Of a DNA stretch of 64,000 nucleotides, positions 1 to 10,739 are shown piece by piece; position 1 is the first letter of the stretch; each line of letters opens with the position of its first letter. This stretch comes from Pelagophyceae sp. CCMP2097 (taxonomy: Eukaryota > Sar > Pelagophyceae): assembly GCA_026770575.1 (NCBI GenBank), contig MU657166.1:1149102-1213101 (forward strand), read 5' to 3'. A program made the position numbers and the translations under genes. Below the pieces are notes generated by a model that saw nothing but the letters and a program-made list of their open reading frames with translations, did no database searches and had not been told where the DNA came from.

Positions 1-1398
1 GATTCTGAACGTTTGGAAGTTTGCGGGCTCGCCGATCATCAGCGGCACGCCGGCGGCAATCTGTAGCGACTGGGCCTTAAACTTCGCCGCATACGTCGCG
101 TCGGGCGCGTAGACCACGACGACGCCGGGCGCCTCGAAGCCCGGCGCGGCCACGGAGACGAAGCCGCGCGCCTTTAAGACGTCGCGCACGCCGTTACCGA
201 GGCGCCAGGCCTCAGCGTGCGCCTTCTCCAAGCCAAAGGCCTCCGTCTCCTGCACCACGTCGCGGAAGACGCGCACCGCGTCCGTCGGCATCGTCGTGTG
301 GTACATGTGCGCGCCTAATATGAAAATCGAGCGGCGGCGGCTCCGGCTACGAATTCACTCGAGCGGCGGTTAACGCACCTCCGAGGTAGGCGGCCATGAC
401 TTGCTTCCACTTGGCCAGGTCGATGGAGAAGGAGCTGGGCTTTGGGTCGATCATGGCCACGGCGCGGTCGCTGCACATGAGCACGCCGACGCACGCCGGG
501 CCGCTCCAGCCCTTTTGCGGCGCGGTCACGTACGCGTCCACGCCGCAGTCCGTCATGTCGACCCAGGCCGTGCCTGAGGCGACACCGTCCAGCACAAAGA
601 CGGCGCCGACTTCCTTGCAGGCTTCGCCGATGGCACGGCAGTAATCCGCGGGCAAAATGATGCCGGCAGACGTCTCCACGTGCGGCGCGCAAACCATCGA
701 GGGCTTCTTCGCGCGGATCATTGCCACGACGTCCTCGATGGGCGGCGGCGCCACGGCCTCGACGCCCTTGGACCAGCCCGCGGGCGGCGCGGCGTGGACG
801 ACGGTGACTTTGTCAGTCTTGCCCATCGTCTCAAAAATCTGCGACCACCGGTAAGAAAAGTAGCCGTTGCGGATGACCATGATCTCGCCGTCCTTTGCAA
901 ACGCGCGCGCCGCCAGCTCCATGGCGTACGTGCCACTCCCGGGCACGAGCACGGCGTGCTGCGTGTTGTACGCCTTTGTGAGAGACGTATGCAAGTCGTT
1001 CATCACCTGCTGGAACGGCGAGGACATGTGGTTCAAGGCGCGGTCCGTGTAGACGACCGAGTACTCGAGCAGGCCGCCGTTCCTACACGCGGAGCGGTAT
1101 GACCTCGAGCCGGATAGGAACGGCCCGCGAGGCCCACGAGCACTGCGAGGCCCTCGAAACAGCAGCTCGCACGGCCCTCGCATATGGCCCTCGGCGTCCC
1201 GAAAATGCCAGGCGGCCTCTTCCGGGCGGCCCTCGCGCGCAGATCTTCCGGGGAGGGGCAAAGATCTTACGCTTCGATGAGGTCATCGTCCACGACGTGG
1301 CGCTGTGCGACGGCCGGCTGCGCCGAGAACGCCGCGCGCACGACGCGCGCCGGCAAGCGCGACCGCGCGACGGCGGGGCGCACGAAACGACGGAGCAT
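1..1398 (-). CDS. Class V aminotransferase, alanine/serine-glyoxylate type (3' end outside window)
   Basis: PLP-dependent fold-type I aminotransferase of the alanine-glyoxylate/serine-pyruvate family, which transfers an amino group to glyoxylate in photorespiration-type metabolism. Exons: 1271-1398, 379-1082 and 1-314, with introns of 188 and 64 bp (GT-AG). The first exon gives a basic, Arg-rich N-terminus (MLRRFVRPAVARSR) that looks like a mitochondrial presequence. The body carries the family signature VLVPGSGTYAMELAA, an aspartate segment VFVLDGVASG and the PLP-binding lysine in TAPQKGWSG near residue 230. The third exon holds the YHTTMPTDAVRVF segment of the C-terminal domain and runs off the left edge, so the stop is missing. 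The start is the first ATG of the only frame that joins exon 2 through a good GTAAG donor. Substrate preference among alanine, serine and other donors cannot be read from sequence. Confidence 0.88.
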
Positions 1399-1994
1399 TC
1401 CTAAAGACGGCTTCCGAGCTACGTCCGCGCACGCTTCCGAGGCCCCAGGGTCCCGCACGTGCACGAGATTTCTTAAAACGAGATAGAGGGCCCAGGCTCG
1501 AGGTTCCGCACAAGACCGCGCATCGGAAGAGGCCGAGTTTTGGGACAGGCTTGGCTACTCGCGCCGCGGGCTCGACGCACGGTGATCGACGCGCGGAATA
1601 GTTTCGGTATTGAAAAATCCTGAAGATCATTCCGATTAAAGAATCTTGGGGTCGTCTCGCGCCGACGCGGTGATTTCCGCATCCAGACTCGCGATGCTCA
1701 CACGCGCCCCTCTATACAGGAACCCTCGGAATGAATCCACGAGGGCCCATGCAAAACTTTTGCCACAAGCCGCGGCCGCGGCCGCGGCCGTCTCGGTCCC
1801 TGAATGACACGACGACGACCCCTGGAACGTCTTGTAATGCTTGGACGCGCCGGTCTGCCTGCGAGCGGCCTGTCGGCTCGATGCGCGCCACTTGTTCGTC
1901 GTGTGCGAGAAAGGCGCGACGGCGCGGCGCGCCCGCGTTCCTGGTCCGGGTCGGCGCCTTTGCAGGCGCGGGAGCAGGCACAATGAATTTACGG
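1399..1994. other. Intergenic region between two minus-strand genes
   Basis: It should hold the aminotransferase promoter (near 1400) and the SEC61 gamma 3' end (near 1994). A GC-rich run of CGG-type repeats lies near 1771-1790. The open frames here have poor protein character, and I see no gene, RNA or terminator signal. Confidence 0.6.
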
Positions 1995-2201
1995 TTAAGA
2001 CATCAGGATGTTGTTGATGGGAATGTGCACAAGTTTGACAAAGAAGCCGATGAACCCGATGACGACGAAGCCGACGGACGTGGCCCACGCGATGCGCGTG
2101 AACTCCTTGCGGTCGGGCTTGGTGCACTTCTTCACGAGATGTACAGAGTCCTTGATGAACTGCTTCATCGGCAGCACGATCATCGCATTTACGTCGCTCA
2201 T
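1995..2201 (-). CDS. SEC61G: Protein transport protein SEC61 subunit gamma
   Basis: Small single-pass subunit of the ER protein-conducting channel, partner of SEC61 alpha and beta. The 68-residue product has the usual family length. It has the amphipathic N-terminal helix ([20 protein letters not shown]), the [14 protein letters not shown] segment that leads into the membrane, and one C-terminal membrane helix ([21 protein letters not shown]). The start ATG is fixed by family length; the open frame further upstream (to about 2507) is not protein-like and is probably leader DNA. The coding region is intronless. It is divergent from the EF-hand gene with 441 bp between the two starts, so they may share a promoter region. 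Confidence 0.95.
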   Translation of the reverse strand: MSDVNAMIVLPMKQFIKDSVHLVKKCTKPDRKEFTRIAWATSVGFVVIGFIGFFVKLVHIPINNILMS

Positions 2202-2642
2202 CCTGGCAACACGAAACCTACGATAGAAGTTTGCAAGAATTTGCTGCCTCCAGCGCAGCCCCGCCAACGCGAACCGCGGAACGGCGTCGCTTCCGCCGCG
2301 CCGGACCCGGCGCTTCCGAGCGGCGGCCGGCGCCGATGAGTCTCTCGACGCGCGCACCCCGCGCGGCGTGACGGACCTGTAAAGGTACGAGTTGCAGTCT
2401 CGGCGAGGACACGCGTTTTCGTCCGTTCGACTTGATCGATCTCCGAAAGTTTTTTTCTGGAATGTGTCGCGTCGCGGGTCCGGGCTCAGCAGAACACGGC
2501 CAGGCACGGCTCCTCCTCATCGCGCCGGCGACGTCGAGACCACCGAAGCATTCCGGCTTGAAGCCGGTCCGGGCTTGAAAGGGTCGTCGCATCGATCTGG
2601 GTTGTGTCGCGATCCATCGGGGCGGTGGCGCATCGACCCTTG
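2202..2642. promoter_or_regulatory. Divergent intergenic region, SEC61 gamma / EF-hand gene
   Basis: 441 bp between two divergent starts. It probably contains both promoters. No TATA box or repeated element stands out, and the region is GC-rich throughout. Confidence 0.45.
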
Positions 2643-3563
2643 ATGTTCGCGGCGGGATGGCCGGGCGCGGACCGCAAGTCTCGCGCGGCCCATGGGGAGC
2701 ATCGGAATCCGTTTTCAGTCGTCTTCGGCTCGTCGCCGCGGCCGAGGCGCGAACCGACGCCGGTGCAGCGTCTCGGCGTGCTATTCGGTGCCGAGCCAGA
2801 GCCGCCGGAGCCACCGACGGCGCTGCAGCGCCTCGGCACGCTCTTCGGCGGCGGCGAGACGCATGAGACGCCCGAAGAGGCGCCGGCACCAGCGCGCGGC
2901 GGCCCGTCGTGCGGCGCCGCCCTGGCGCAGAGGGCCGCGGCGGTGCTGGCGGCGGCGCGCAAATGCTGTGAAAAGCGCCGGCGGGGGTCCGTCTTTGAGG
3001 AGTGCCGCGGCCTCTTCAGCGCGGACCTCGACGTGTTGACCGAGGCCGGCTCGGCGGCGTTCGCGCGCAGGTACCCGCTGCCCGAAGAGACGGTGGTGCG
3101 CCACTTCGACGCCTCGGACCGGCTGCGCATGAAACGCCTCTTTGCGCTCTTCGGCGCCGGCGAGTCGGAACGCATCTCGAAGAGGGACGTTTCCGAGACG
3201 CTTCGCGGCTTGGGCAATCCTCCGTCGGCCGACGAGGCTGGCCGCATGATCTCGCAGCTCGACACGGCCAAGCACGGGCCCAAGGACGGCGCGATTGACT
3301 TTGAGGAGTTTTGCGTCGGCCTCGTGCACCGCAGGTGCCTCTTCTACCATCGTACCGTATCTACTAGTGTCCACCGCAGGTGCCTCCTCTACCAGGCGCT
3401 CTATAACCGCCACCAGCTCAGCGGTGACGACCTCGACGGCGACGAAACGAAGCTCCCGCCCAGCCCGGCCGCGCCCACCGCCGCGCCCTTCGCGGCCCCG
3501 GGCCCGCGGCAAAAGCTCAGTGTCGTCCTCGACAAGGCAACCAAGCGCAGGACCCTCGTCTAA
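2643..3563 (+). CDS. EF-hand domain protein of unknown role
   Basis: The N-terminal third is Pro/Glu-rich and repeats a short QRLGxLFG motif twice (PVQRLGVLFG, ALQRLGTLFG). The middle is helical. The C-terminal half has a paired EF-hand-like region: helix RLRMKRLFALFG with a degenerate loop (AGESERISKRDV), then MISQLDTAKHGPKDG with AIDFEEFCVGL as the second hand. The first loop lacks several calcium ligands, so calcium binding is doubtful there. A 45-bp segment, 3335-3379, is flanked by near-identical copies of CCGCAGGTGCCTC and has GT and AG ends. It is either a stopless in-frame intron or a retained duplication; both give a readable protein (291 or 306 residues). The start is the first ATG in frame; an upstream GTG at 2604 also opens the frame. 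Confidence 0.62.
   Translation: MFAAGWPGADRKSRAAHGEHRNPFSVVFGSSPRPRREPTPVQRLGVLFGAEPEPPEPPTALQRLGTLFGGGETHETPEEAPAPARGGPSCGAALAQRAAAVLAAARKCCEKRRRGSVFEECRGLFSADLDVLTEAGSAAFARRYPLPEETVVRHFDASDRLRMKRLFALFGAGESERISKRDVSETLRGLGNPPSADEAGRMISQLDTAKHGPKDGAIDFEEFCVGLVHRRCLFYHRTVSTSVHRRCLLYQALYNRHQLSGDDLDGDETKLPPSPAAPTAAPFAAPGPRQKLSVVLDKATKRRTLV
3323..3398 (+). repeat. Direct duplication carrying both ends of a 45-bp in-frame intron
   Basis: About 23 bp (core ACCGCAGGTGCCTC, then TCTACC) occurs twice, 45 bp apart. Each copy contains AG|GT, so cutting between the copies restores one copy exactly. No stop occurs inside the segment. Confidence 0.8.
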
Positions 3564-3724
3564 TAGCGTACACATCGGCGTCCCTCTGCGACTCGGGCGG
3601 GTGCTCCTCAGGGGCGCGTCTACTTTTTTACGAGTGAGCGCGAGAGAAAGAGAAAACGGCCTCGGTGCGTGCTCCGGCGGGCAGCGCTATGCGATTAAAT
3701 CCGGCGGGCGTCGTCCGATGGCGC

Positions 3725-5416
3725 TCACATCTTCGAGTTGAGCGACTTGAGGAGGATGATGGCCTCGAGGCACTCTTGCACGTACGCGTCGGGTCTGTGG
3801 GGCGCGGTTCAGACGGCGTTTCAACGGGCGGGCGGGACGCACGTCGAGGCGCCCGACGTGATGCCGATGGTCATTGGCCGGTCGAAGTTGAGCCAGTTTG
3901 CGTCGGTGATGATCCTACAAGCGCCTTTGCGCTGCGGCCTTTGCGAGCTCAAAGGCGACGCACGAGCCGTCGACCAAGCGGTGCTTGACGGAGTTGTCCG
4001 CGCCGATGCACGAGGCCTCGTTGATGTGGTACGAGCGGATGCCGGCGCCGTGCGGGATCTCGACGAGGTGGGCGGTATTTGACGAGTCGAAGCCGCCCAC
4101 GACCAAAATAAAGTCCAAGTCAACGACATTGGGGTCGTGGATCAGGTCGAGCATGGCGTCCTGCCTCTCCTGCGTCGCGTCGCAGATGGTGTCGAACGCG
4201 GCGAAGCGCTCGTTTGCCTCGTCTGGGCCGAATTGCGCGATCATCGTCTTCTCGAAAAGCTTGCCAATGGCCGAAGTCTCCTTCTTGTACATGGTAGTCT
4301 GGTTCGCGATGCCGACCTAACCCAAGGTCTGCGCAGCTTTCCAACGCTTTCCACACACCTTTTTCAGGTGCTTGTCCGGGTCGAAGCCGGCGGACATTGC
4401 TTTCGAGAATTTCGCCATAAAATCCTCCTTGCGCGCGGCCTCGGACGTGCCCAAAATGTAGTTGCAGACGTACTCGGCCTCGTGGATATCCTTGACCATG
4501 AGGTAATCCTTGCAATAAGAGGCGGTGGCGATGGCTTCTTCGTGGCCGTATTTGCCGTGAATGACAGTCGTCATCTCGCGAGACACCTGCTTGTCCACCA
4601 CGTTCCACACCTTCGACACCCACGGGCACGTCGTGTCCACGGTAGTCACGCCCAGGGCGTCGAAATGCTGCATCTCCTCCAAGGTTGCGCCGAACGCGGG
4701 CAAAATGACCACGTCGCCTAAACAACGCGTCGACGGTTTTCCTCGCGAGAAGCGGCGGGCAGATGCGCACCGGGCTTGACGTTGTCGAAGCGCTTGCCGC
4801 CGTCGGCCGTCTTCTCCATAAATTCGATGCCAGAGTCCTCGAGCATCTTGTTCACGCCCGGGTTGTGCAGCAGTTCGTTTGTGATGTGCATCTTCTTGTC
4901 GGCGAACCGCGCCGCCGCCGCCAGCGCGAGCTCGATGGAACGCTCCGCGCCCCAGCACATGCCGTACTCCTTTGCCAGCCGGAAAGTCACCTGCCACCGC
5001 GGTCAGCAGACAAAACGCTACTGGGCCAGGCGCCCTTTTGAAACGGAGCCCGCGCGGCGACCCGCCCGCGACCGTCTCCGGCGCCCCGGGCCCTCTGCCG
5101 ACGGAGCGCGGGCTGCGGGTCCGCGTCTTCGACTCACGGCGGCGTTGCCCTGGCCCTTGGTCGTCTCAAACGACTGGGCGCGCATGTCGTCGAGCAGCGC
5201 GGACTTCATCTCGGCCAGCATCTTGGCGTCGACGGCGGCCTTCTCCGCGACAAAGTCCGAGTTGGACCGCAAAAACGTCTCCGACTTCATGATGCGGCGC
5301 CGCTCCTGCTTCTTATTTTCCACGGGAGTCTGCACCAGCTTCGTGCCCGGGTTCGGCGACATGCTAAGGCCCGCCGCCGACGCGACGAGCGCCAATGCGC
5401 AGACCGCGCGGACCAT
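3725..5416 (-). CDS. ispH: 4-hydroxy-3-methylbut-2-enyl diphosphate reductase (IspH), plastid
   Basis: Last enzyme of the plastid MEP pathway; it reduces HMBPP to IPP and DMAPP with a [4Fe-4S] cluster. Six exons: 5138-5416, 4771-4990, 4359-4717, 3964-4316, 3843-3914 and 3725-3794, giving 450 residues, as in the plant/cyanobacterial type. The three cluster cysteines are visible in YGMCWGAERS, VDTTCPWVS and TICDATQERQ. Other family blocks include HGKYGHEEAIATAS, GIANQTTMYK, ILVVGGFDSSNT and the C-terminal GITSGASTPD. The N-terminus is a signal peptide (MVRAVCALALVASAAG, then LSMSP), fitting a bipartite leader for a secondary plastid. Introns are 147, 53, 42, 49 and 48 bp, all GT-AG. The gene is divergent from the CDPK gene. 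Confidence 0.96.
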
Positions 5417-5866
5417 GCTCCTCGCGAAAGTTCTGTCCTTATACGCGTGTGTGTGTGTGTGTTTAAACACAAGCGTCACAGCGAACGGACCAACGGTCCG
5501 GCACAAAATCTTAAAATCAAACATGCTTCAAGGGTGGAAGGCTTACGGACGTGTCGTGGACGAGCAGGGCGTGGACGAGCAGCGACAAAGAGAGCAAAAG
5601 CGGCCAACGGAGGCTTTGGTGCGTAGATCGCCAAAGGCTTAAGCGCCCCACGAACTGTTTTTTGTAGACTTGAATTCAACCCATCTTTTTAATAGCCTGT
5701 GCCCGATGTTGCCGACCCCTGCAGGCCCGTGCGCGCTGTCCCCGATGCCCGCCGGACGTAGATTCGTTTTTTGGAGAAGGTATCGTCGTTTTGAGGGAAT
5801 CCTCAAAATCCCGCGATTTTTGCTCGTGATTTGACGTTTTGATTGGACTTTCTTCGAGCGCGGGCC
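5417..5866. promoter_or_regulatory. Divergent intergenic region, ispH / CDPK
   Basis: 450 bp between divergent starts. A GT dinucleotide run lies just upstream of ispH (5447-5462). A short direct repeat, GTGGACGAGCAG, occurs twice near 5557-5582. More AT-rich sequence follows toward 5780-5850. It probably holds both promoters; no specific element is recognised. Confidence 0.5.
5447..5462. repeat. GT dinucleotide microsatellite
   Basis: Eight GT units 30 bp upstream of the ispH start. Confidence 0.9.
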
Positions 5867-7632
5867 ATGGGCAACTGCCTCTCCGGCGCGGGGGCGGTGC
5901 ACGAGCCTAGACTGCTGACCAAGGACAAGTCCGCTAGAGCGAACATCATGCGGTCTCGGTACAACACGAACATTGACGATTTCTATACAGCGGACAAAAC
6001 GATTGGTGAAGGGAGCATCGGCACTGTGGTGCGTCCCTTTGAGCCCGCAGAGGCCATCGCCGACATCGTACGCAGGCGCGGGCCAAGCACAAGGAGACTG
6101 GCAAATGGTGCGCCGAAGCTAGAGCGGCGCGGGGCTCGCGATGGCTCCTTTTCCGCACGCGCCGCGGCGCCCGACTGCGCGGTAGGTACGCTCTGAAGAC
6201 GATCCGCGTGTCTCGCCTCACTCGCGCGATGGTGGACGAGCTGATGAACGAGGTGGACATCCTCATGGGTTTGGACCACCCGAACATTGTGCGCCCTTTG
6301 GAGCTCTACGTCAAGAAGCGCGAAATCTACCTCGTCCTGCCCCTCTGCGGCGGCGGCGACCTGTACACGCGGTCGCCGTACTGCGAGGCGGACGCGGCTC
6401 GGTACACGGCGCAGATGGTGGACGCCGTAGCTTATATGCACTCGTTTGGCGTCGTGCACCGCGATCTCAAGTTCGAAAACGTCCTCTTCGCCTCGCGCGC
6501 CCCGGCCGCCGAGGTCCTGGTCATCGACTTTGGCCTGGCCAAGGCGAACTACGCCGCCAAGCGCAAGCTGGACGACTTTGTAGGGACTTTGTATAGCATG
6601 GCGCCCGAAGTCTTACGAGGCGAGTACGACAGTAAATGCGACGTGTGGTCCCTCGGCGTGGTGACCTACATGCTCCTCGCTGGCGCCATGCCCTTCACGC
6701 CGACGTCCGACGAGGCGGCTTTGTTGCGGGCCATGGAGGCAGAGAAGTTTGACATGCGGAAGAGGGCCATGGCAGCCCGGTCCAAGCAGGCGAAGGCGTT
6801 CATCGTCGCTCTGTTGGTGGCCGACGCGGAGCGGCGGCCGAACATGCAGCAGGTACAGCAGCTGGACTGGATCCGCACCGTGGCCCGCGAGGTGGACGAG
6901 CTGCTGGCCTCGTCGCGCGCGGCCACGACCGCGTCGACGCCGCCGGCCGATCTACAGCAACTGACGCCGCAGCGGTCGCCGTCGGGGGGCCTGGAGCCGG
7001 CGGACATCGGCCGGTCGCTGTGCTCGTACGCCAACTCGTCTCGGCTTCGGAAAATGGCCTTGATGGTGGTCGCGCACCGTTCCGACTCGGACGCCATCCG
7101 CGAGCTCCGCGCCGCGTTCCGCCGCGTCGACACAGGCCGCGAGGGCTTTATTACCTTTGTGGAGCTCTCGACGCTGTTGAAGGGCTGCGCCTTTGAGGAA
7201 GAGGTGATTGCGCAGATTTTCGACGCAGTGGATCACGACTCGACTGGCAAAATCTCCTACACCGAGTTCCTCGCCGCGTGCATGGAAGGGACGACCGTGA
7301 TCCAGGAGGACGCGTTCGCGGAGGCATTTGACCGCTTGGACGCCGACGACTCTGGGCAAATCACGCGCGCGAACCTCCGCGAGGTGCTCGGGTCGCAGTT
7401 CTCTCCGGAGCTCGTGGACGAGATGATCCACGACGCCGACTTCAAGGGCACGGGCGCCATCAACTTTGAGGACTTTATGGTCCTCATGCGCGCCAAGCGC
7501 CCCGCGCGCATCTCCAGACTGGCCGTGGACACGTCGCCGCCTTCCTCGGCCAACTCCTTGGCCAGCCTCCACGACGACGAGGCGCCGCCCACGACGCCGC
7601 CCGCCACGCCCGGCCGCGTCGCCGCCAGCTAA
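5867..7632 (+). CDS. Calcium-dependent protein kinase (CDPK) with N-terminal lipidation signal
   Basis: Ser/Thr kinase fused to a calmodulin-like domain. Exons: 5867-6028, 6076-6107 and 6186-7632 (546 residues; introns 47 and 78 bp). The protein begins MGNCLSG, a textbook N-myristoylation site with a cysteine for palmitoylation, so it should sit on a membrane. Kinase motifs in order: glycine loop IGEGSIGTV, VAIK-type lysine in YALKTI, HRDLKFEN, DFGLA, GTLYSMAPEV and DVWSLGVV. After a junction segment come four EF-hands: DTGREGFITFVE, DHDSTGKISYTE, DADDSGQITRAN and a final loop beginning DFKGTGAINFED. The third loop has Asn in place of the usual Glu at position 12, so its calcium affinity is probably low. 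CDPKs are typical of plants, alveolates and other algae. Confidence 0.95.
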
Positions 7633-8197
7633 CCCCGCGCCCGCGGCGCAGACAGCGCCGCCGCACCCCGCCCACGCGCCGGTGCTTTTTTATCGGCGCC
7701 GCACCCGCGCCGCACCCGCCCCGGGCACGTGAAAAACGGCCCCCTGGCATCTTGATACTAACAGAGGGCACCGCGGACACTCACGGCCAAGTCGCTCGGG
7801 GCGTCGTTGACTTGCTACTAGCCACCTAGGAATCCTATAGGAAATTCCTAAATTTACTCACACAACTCTTCCGCTCGCTGAAAAAAATAAATAAGGTTCC
7901 AAAAACATGCAAATATCAATTGCAAATATCCCTAAAATTCTATTAATTCGTCCGCGACATGCAAGGGCCGGACGGAGACCGTATCGCGTCCGTAACAGGG
8001 CCGGAGAGGACCTCTGCGCCTCCGGAAGTCGCGTGGCGAGCCCGCCCTCGCGTTTGCAACTTTGTTTGGGTCCACACCAGGAAAATTCCTGGTTTAGATC
8101 AGCCGGAGAGGCTCTTTGACTAAACACGCGCTACACGCGCCGCACGCGGTTGGAAACTGTTGTGGAGCACGGAAGAGCGGCGCTGCAGGGCGGCTCT
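7633..8197. other. Intergenic region between two kinase genes
   Basis: 565 bp with the CDPK 3' end and the AGC kinase promoter. It contains a palindrome-rich AT stretch (7826-7850) followed by an AT-rich island to about 7950, in contrast to the GC-rich surroundings. No gene is supported. Confidence 0.5.
7826..7850. promoter_or_regulatory. Palindromic TAGGAAT-type element
   Basis: Overlapping inverted copies: CCTAGG, then AATCCTATAGG and AAATTCCTA. Related to elements at 19015-19033, 19092-19103, 55010-55023 and 57422-57437. Its function is unknown; it lies upstream of the AGC kinase gene. Confidence 0.35.
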
Positions 8198-10290
8198 ATG
8201 TTCTCGCCGCTGCGTTCGCTCTTCCGCAAGACGGAGCACGATTCGTACGCTCGGGACGGCAAGGACGCGCCGAGTTGCCTCGAGCGGCACGACTCGGAGC
8301 TTTGCAGCTACGAATGCTGCCAGGAAAACTTTGAGACGTGCAACTACCCCTTGGACGACGTCCTCGACGACGCCGACGCCATCGAGATCTTCGTCTCGCG
8401 CGACTCGATCGACGAAAACGGGGACCTCGATGTGATTCAACTCTGGCGCGACGACGACGACGACGGCGACGTTTCGACCCCGGCGAAAAGGAGCCTCTAC
8501 AGCGCCGCGCACGTCGTCACGCCGGACGGCTCGCCCTGCGCCACCCCCGGAAAGACGCCGGCGACGCCCTTAGCCAAGACGCCCAAGGTCAAGGCGCGCG
8601 CGGCCCTGCTGCTCTCGCGGCAGCCGCGGCAGCCGGAAGACTTGGAGAAGCTCGCGCAGATTGGCCGCGGCTCGTTTGGCGAAGTCTGGCTGGTGAGAAC
8701 CTCGAAGCTTCCGCGCGCGGCCTTTGGGAACCTGACTTCGTTTCGAGGTTTGTTGATATAGACCCCTCCGGACTAGAGCCCCACCCAGGGTGGATTCTAA
8801 GCATGCAACCGTCGTCCTCGCAGGCGCGCGTCCGCGGCGGCGGCGGCGCGCTCTTTGCTGTCAAGGTCCTGCGGAAGAAGGACGTGCTGCACCTGCGCTC
8901 GGCGGTCATGCTGGAGCGCGACTGCACGCTCGATCTGTCGCACCCGTTCGTCGTCCGCCTCCGGGGCGCGTTCCAGACGGAGACTCGCTTATACTTTGTT
9001 CAGGACTACTTCCCGGGCGGCTCGCTCCTCGAGGCGCTCAAGGGCACTTCTGAAGGGCGGCTCGCGCTCTGCGACGTGAAGTGCATCGCCGCCGAGCTCG
9101 GCCTCGCGCTTCGATACCTTCACTCGCAGGCCGTACTCCACCGCGACATCAAGCCAGCAAACGTCCTCGTCGATTCCCAGGGCCACGTTGCCCTCGCAGA
9201 CTACGGCCTCGCAGCCCCGTTGCAAGACGCCGCGTTTGGCAGGGAAACCCGGAGCTGTGGACCTCTCGACCTTTCATTTCGACCGTCACCTCTAGGCGGA
9301 GGACGAATCTGCCGGCGCTGCCTCTGGCGCGCGCGCGCGTCGTGCAGTGGGCGCCTTTGACGGCGCTGTGCGGTACTTTGGACTACTGCGCGCCCGAGCT
9401 TTTGCGGAAACAGCTGCCGGGGGATCGCGTGGCCGGCGAGGACGCGTGCACGACGGCCGTCGACTGGTGGGCCTACGGCGCCACGCTCTACGAGCTGGCC
9501 GCGGGGAAAACGCCCTTTGCCGCCGCCGACGCCGACGCCCGCAAGGGCGCCAACGAGCTCTTTTGGAACATTTTGCACGCGGAGCCGAAGTTCGACGCAA
9601 GCTTCTTCGACGGCGACGCCGCGCAGTTCCTCGGCAAGCTGCTGCACAAGCAGCCCAAGAAGCGCGCCGGCGGCGGCCAAGTCCTCCGCGCGAAATTCTT
9701 CCGCGGCCTGCAGTGGGACGCCGTCGAGCGCCGCGAGCTGACGCCGTGAGCATCGTCCGCGGCGAAGTGCGACACCTCGCCGGACGCCCGCGCCCTAGGC
9801 CCGCGCTGCTGCGGTCCCTCGGCGTCGTCGTCCGCGCCGAATGCGCCCGCGCCGCCGCAAACGACGACGACGACGACCTGGAGCAGGCGCAGCGGCCCGG
9901 TGGCACGTTCCAGGGCGACGAGGCGCGCGACGCGCGGCTCACGCCCGCGCGCTCCAACAGCTTCAAGGGCTTCGCCTACGAGTCCGAGGCGCAGTGCGTC
10001 GATGCGTCTCGATGCGGGGCCGCCCGCCGCGCTGTCGAGCGGCGGTCGTCGGGGTCCCTTGCTTGCGGAAGGGAGCACGGAAACATGGAGAAGCCTGTCA
10101 ACGACATAGCGACTGTCGACCACGTTGCGGCGGCAGGCTCGCCGCGTCGCCCGAGACGTTTCGGCAGTCGACCGTCGACACGTACGACGGCGACAAGCGG
10201 CTGGGCACGTCCGAGGCGCGGAAATGGCCGCTGCTGCAGTTGCTCCAGCTCTCGCGAAGGCTACACCTCCCAAAGCGAATAACTAACTGA
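8198..10290 (+). CDS. AGC-family Ser/Thr protein kinase
   Basis: Five exons: 8198-8692, 8824-9231, 9348-9745, 9799-9993 and 10137-10290 (549 residues). The N-terminal 140 residues are acidic and Thr/Pro-rich (several TPxK motifs). Kinase motifs: IGRGSFGEV, FAVKVLRKKDVL, VLHRDIKPANVLVD, DYGLAAPL (DYG instead of DFG), LCGTLDYCAPELL and DWWAYGATLYEL. The C-tail has LTP and FKGFAYE, resembling the AGC turn motif and hydrophobic motif, although the usual phospho-Ser/Thr of the latter is Ala. The third exon start was chosen because it restores the usual 15-residue spacing from DYG to CGT; that makes intron 2 a GC-AG intron. A GT donor at 9234 with an AG at 9295 is the alternative. The start is the first ATG; the frame opens further upstream without one. 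Confidence 0.88.
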
Positions 10291-10739
10291 CTCTGCCGTG
10301 CGTCCGCGGCCAGGCGCCGAGGCCAGCGCGGTGTTTCCACGCGCTGTTGGGGCCCGCGGCGCGGCCCCGTCGATGGCTTTCTGGCTCCGTCTGCGTACTA
10401 GTAAGCGTACTACTAAGTTCGCTCTTTAGACGTAGCTCGTCGTGGATCCAAAATGCATGGCCAAACCTTCTCCAAAACAGCCCTTCTAGGAGAACACCCA
10501 ATTGAGAGCGGGAGAACACATGTAATTCAGACTCTCGCACGTCATTCGAACGTCACGAGACTGTGTCGCAGGCGATCCGCGTCGCCTGCGCCCACGCGTC
10601 CTGCGCCGAGTGCCTCGCGCGCTGCGCCTCGCACGGTCCCGCGCGCCGGCGCGTCGACTGCGCGTCCCGCCGACACAGGCCGCCGGGCCGCCCTGGGGTG
10701 CACAAGTGCAACCCGGACGTCGGCGCCTCGCGAGTCCCC
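10291..10739. other. Intergenic region with a possible cysteine-rich upstream exon
   Basis: No confident gene. From 10572 the WD40 gene frame is open after a good acceptor (CGCAG at 10567-10571) and reads VACAHASCAECLARC, like the second half of a RING finger. If real, the WD40 protein has at least one more exon upstream that I could not find. Confidence 0.35.

Noticed and set aside
9234..9295. Alternative GT-AG intron in the AGC kinase (donor GTTTGG)
   Set aside because: It keeps frame but adds 19 residues before the CGT of the activation loop. The GC-AG alternative gives the normal 15-residue spacing.
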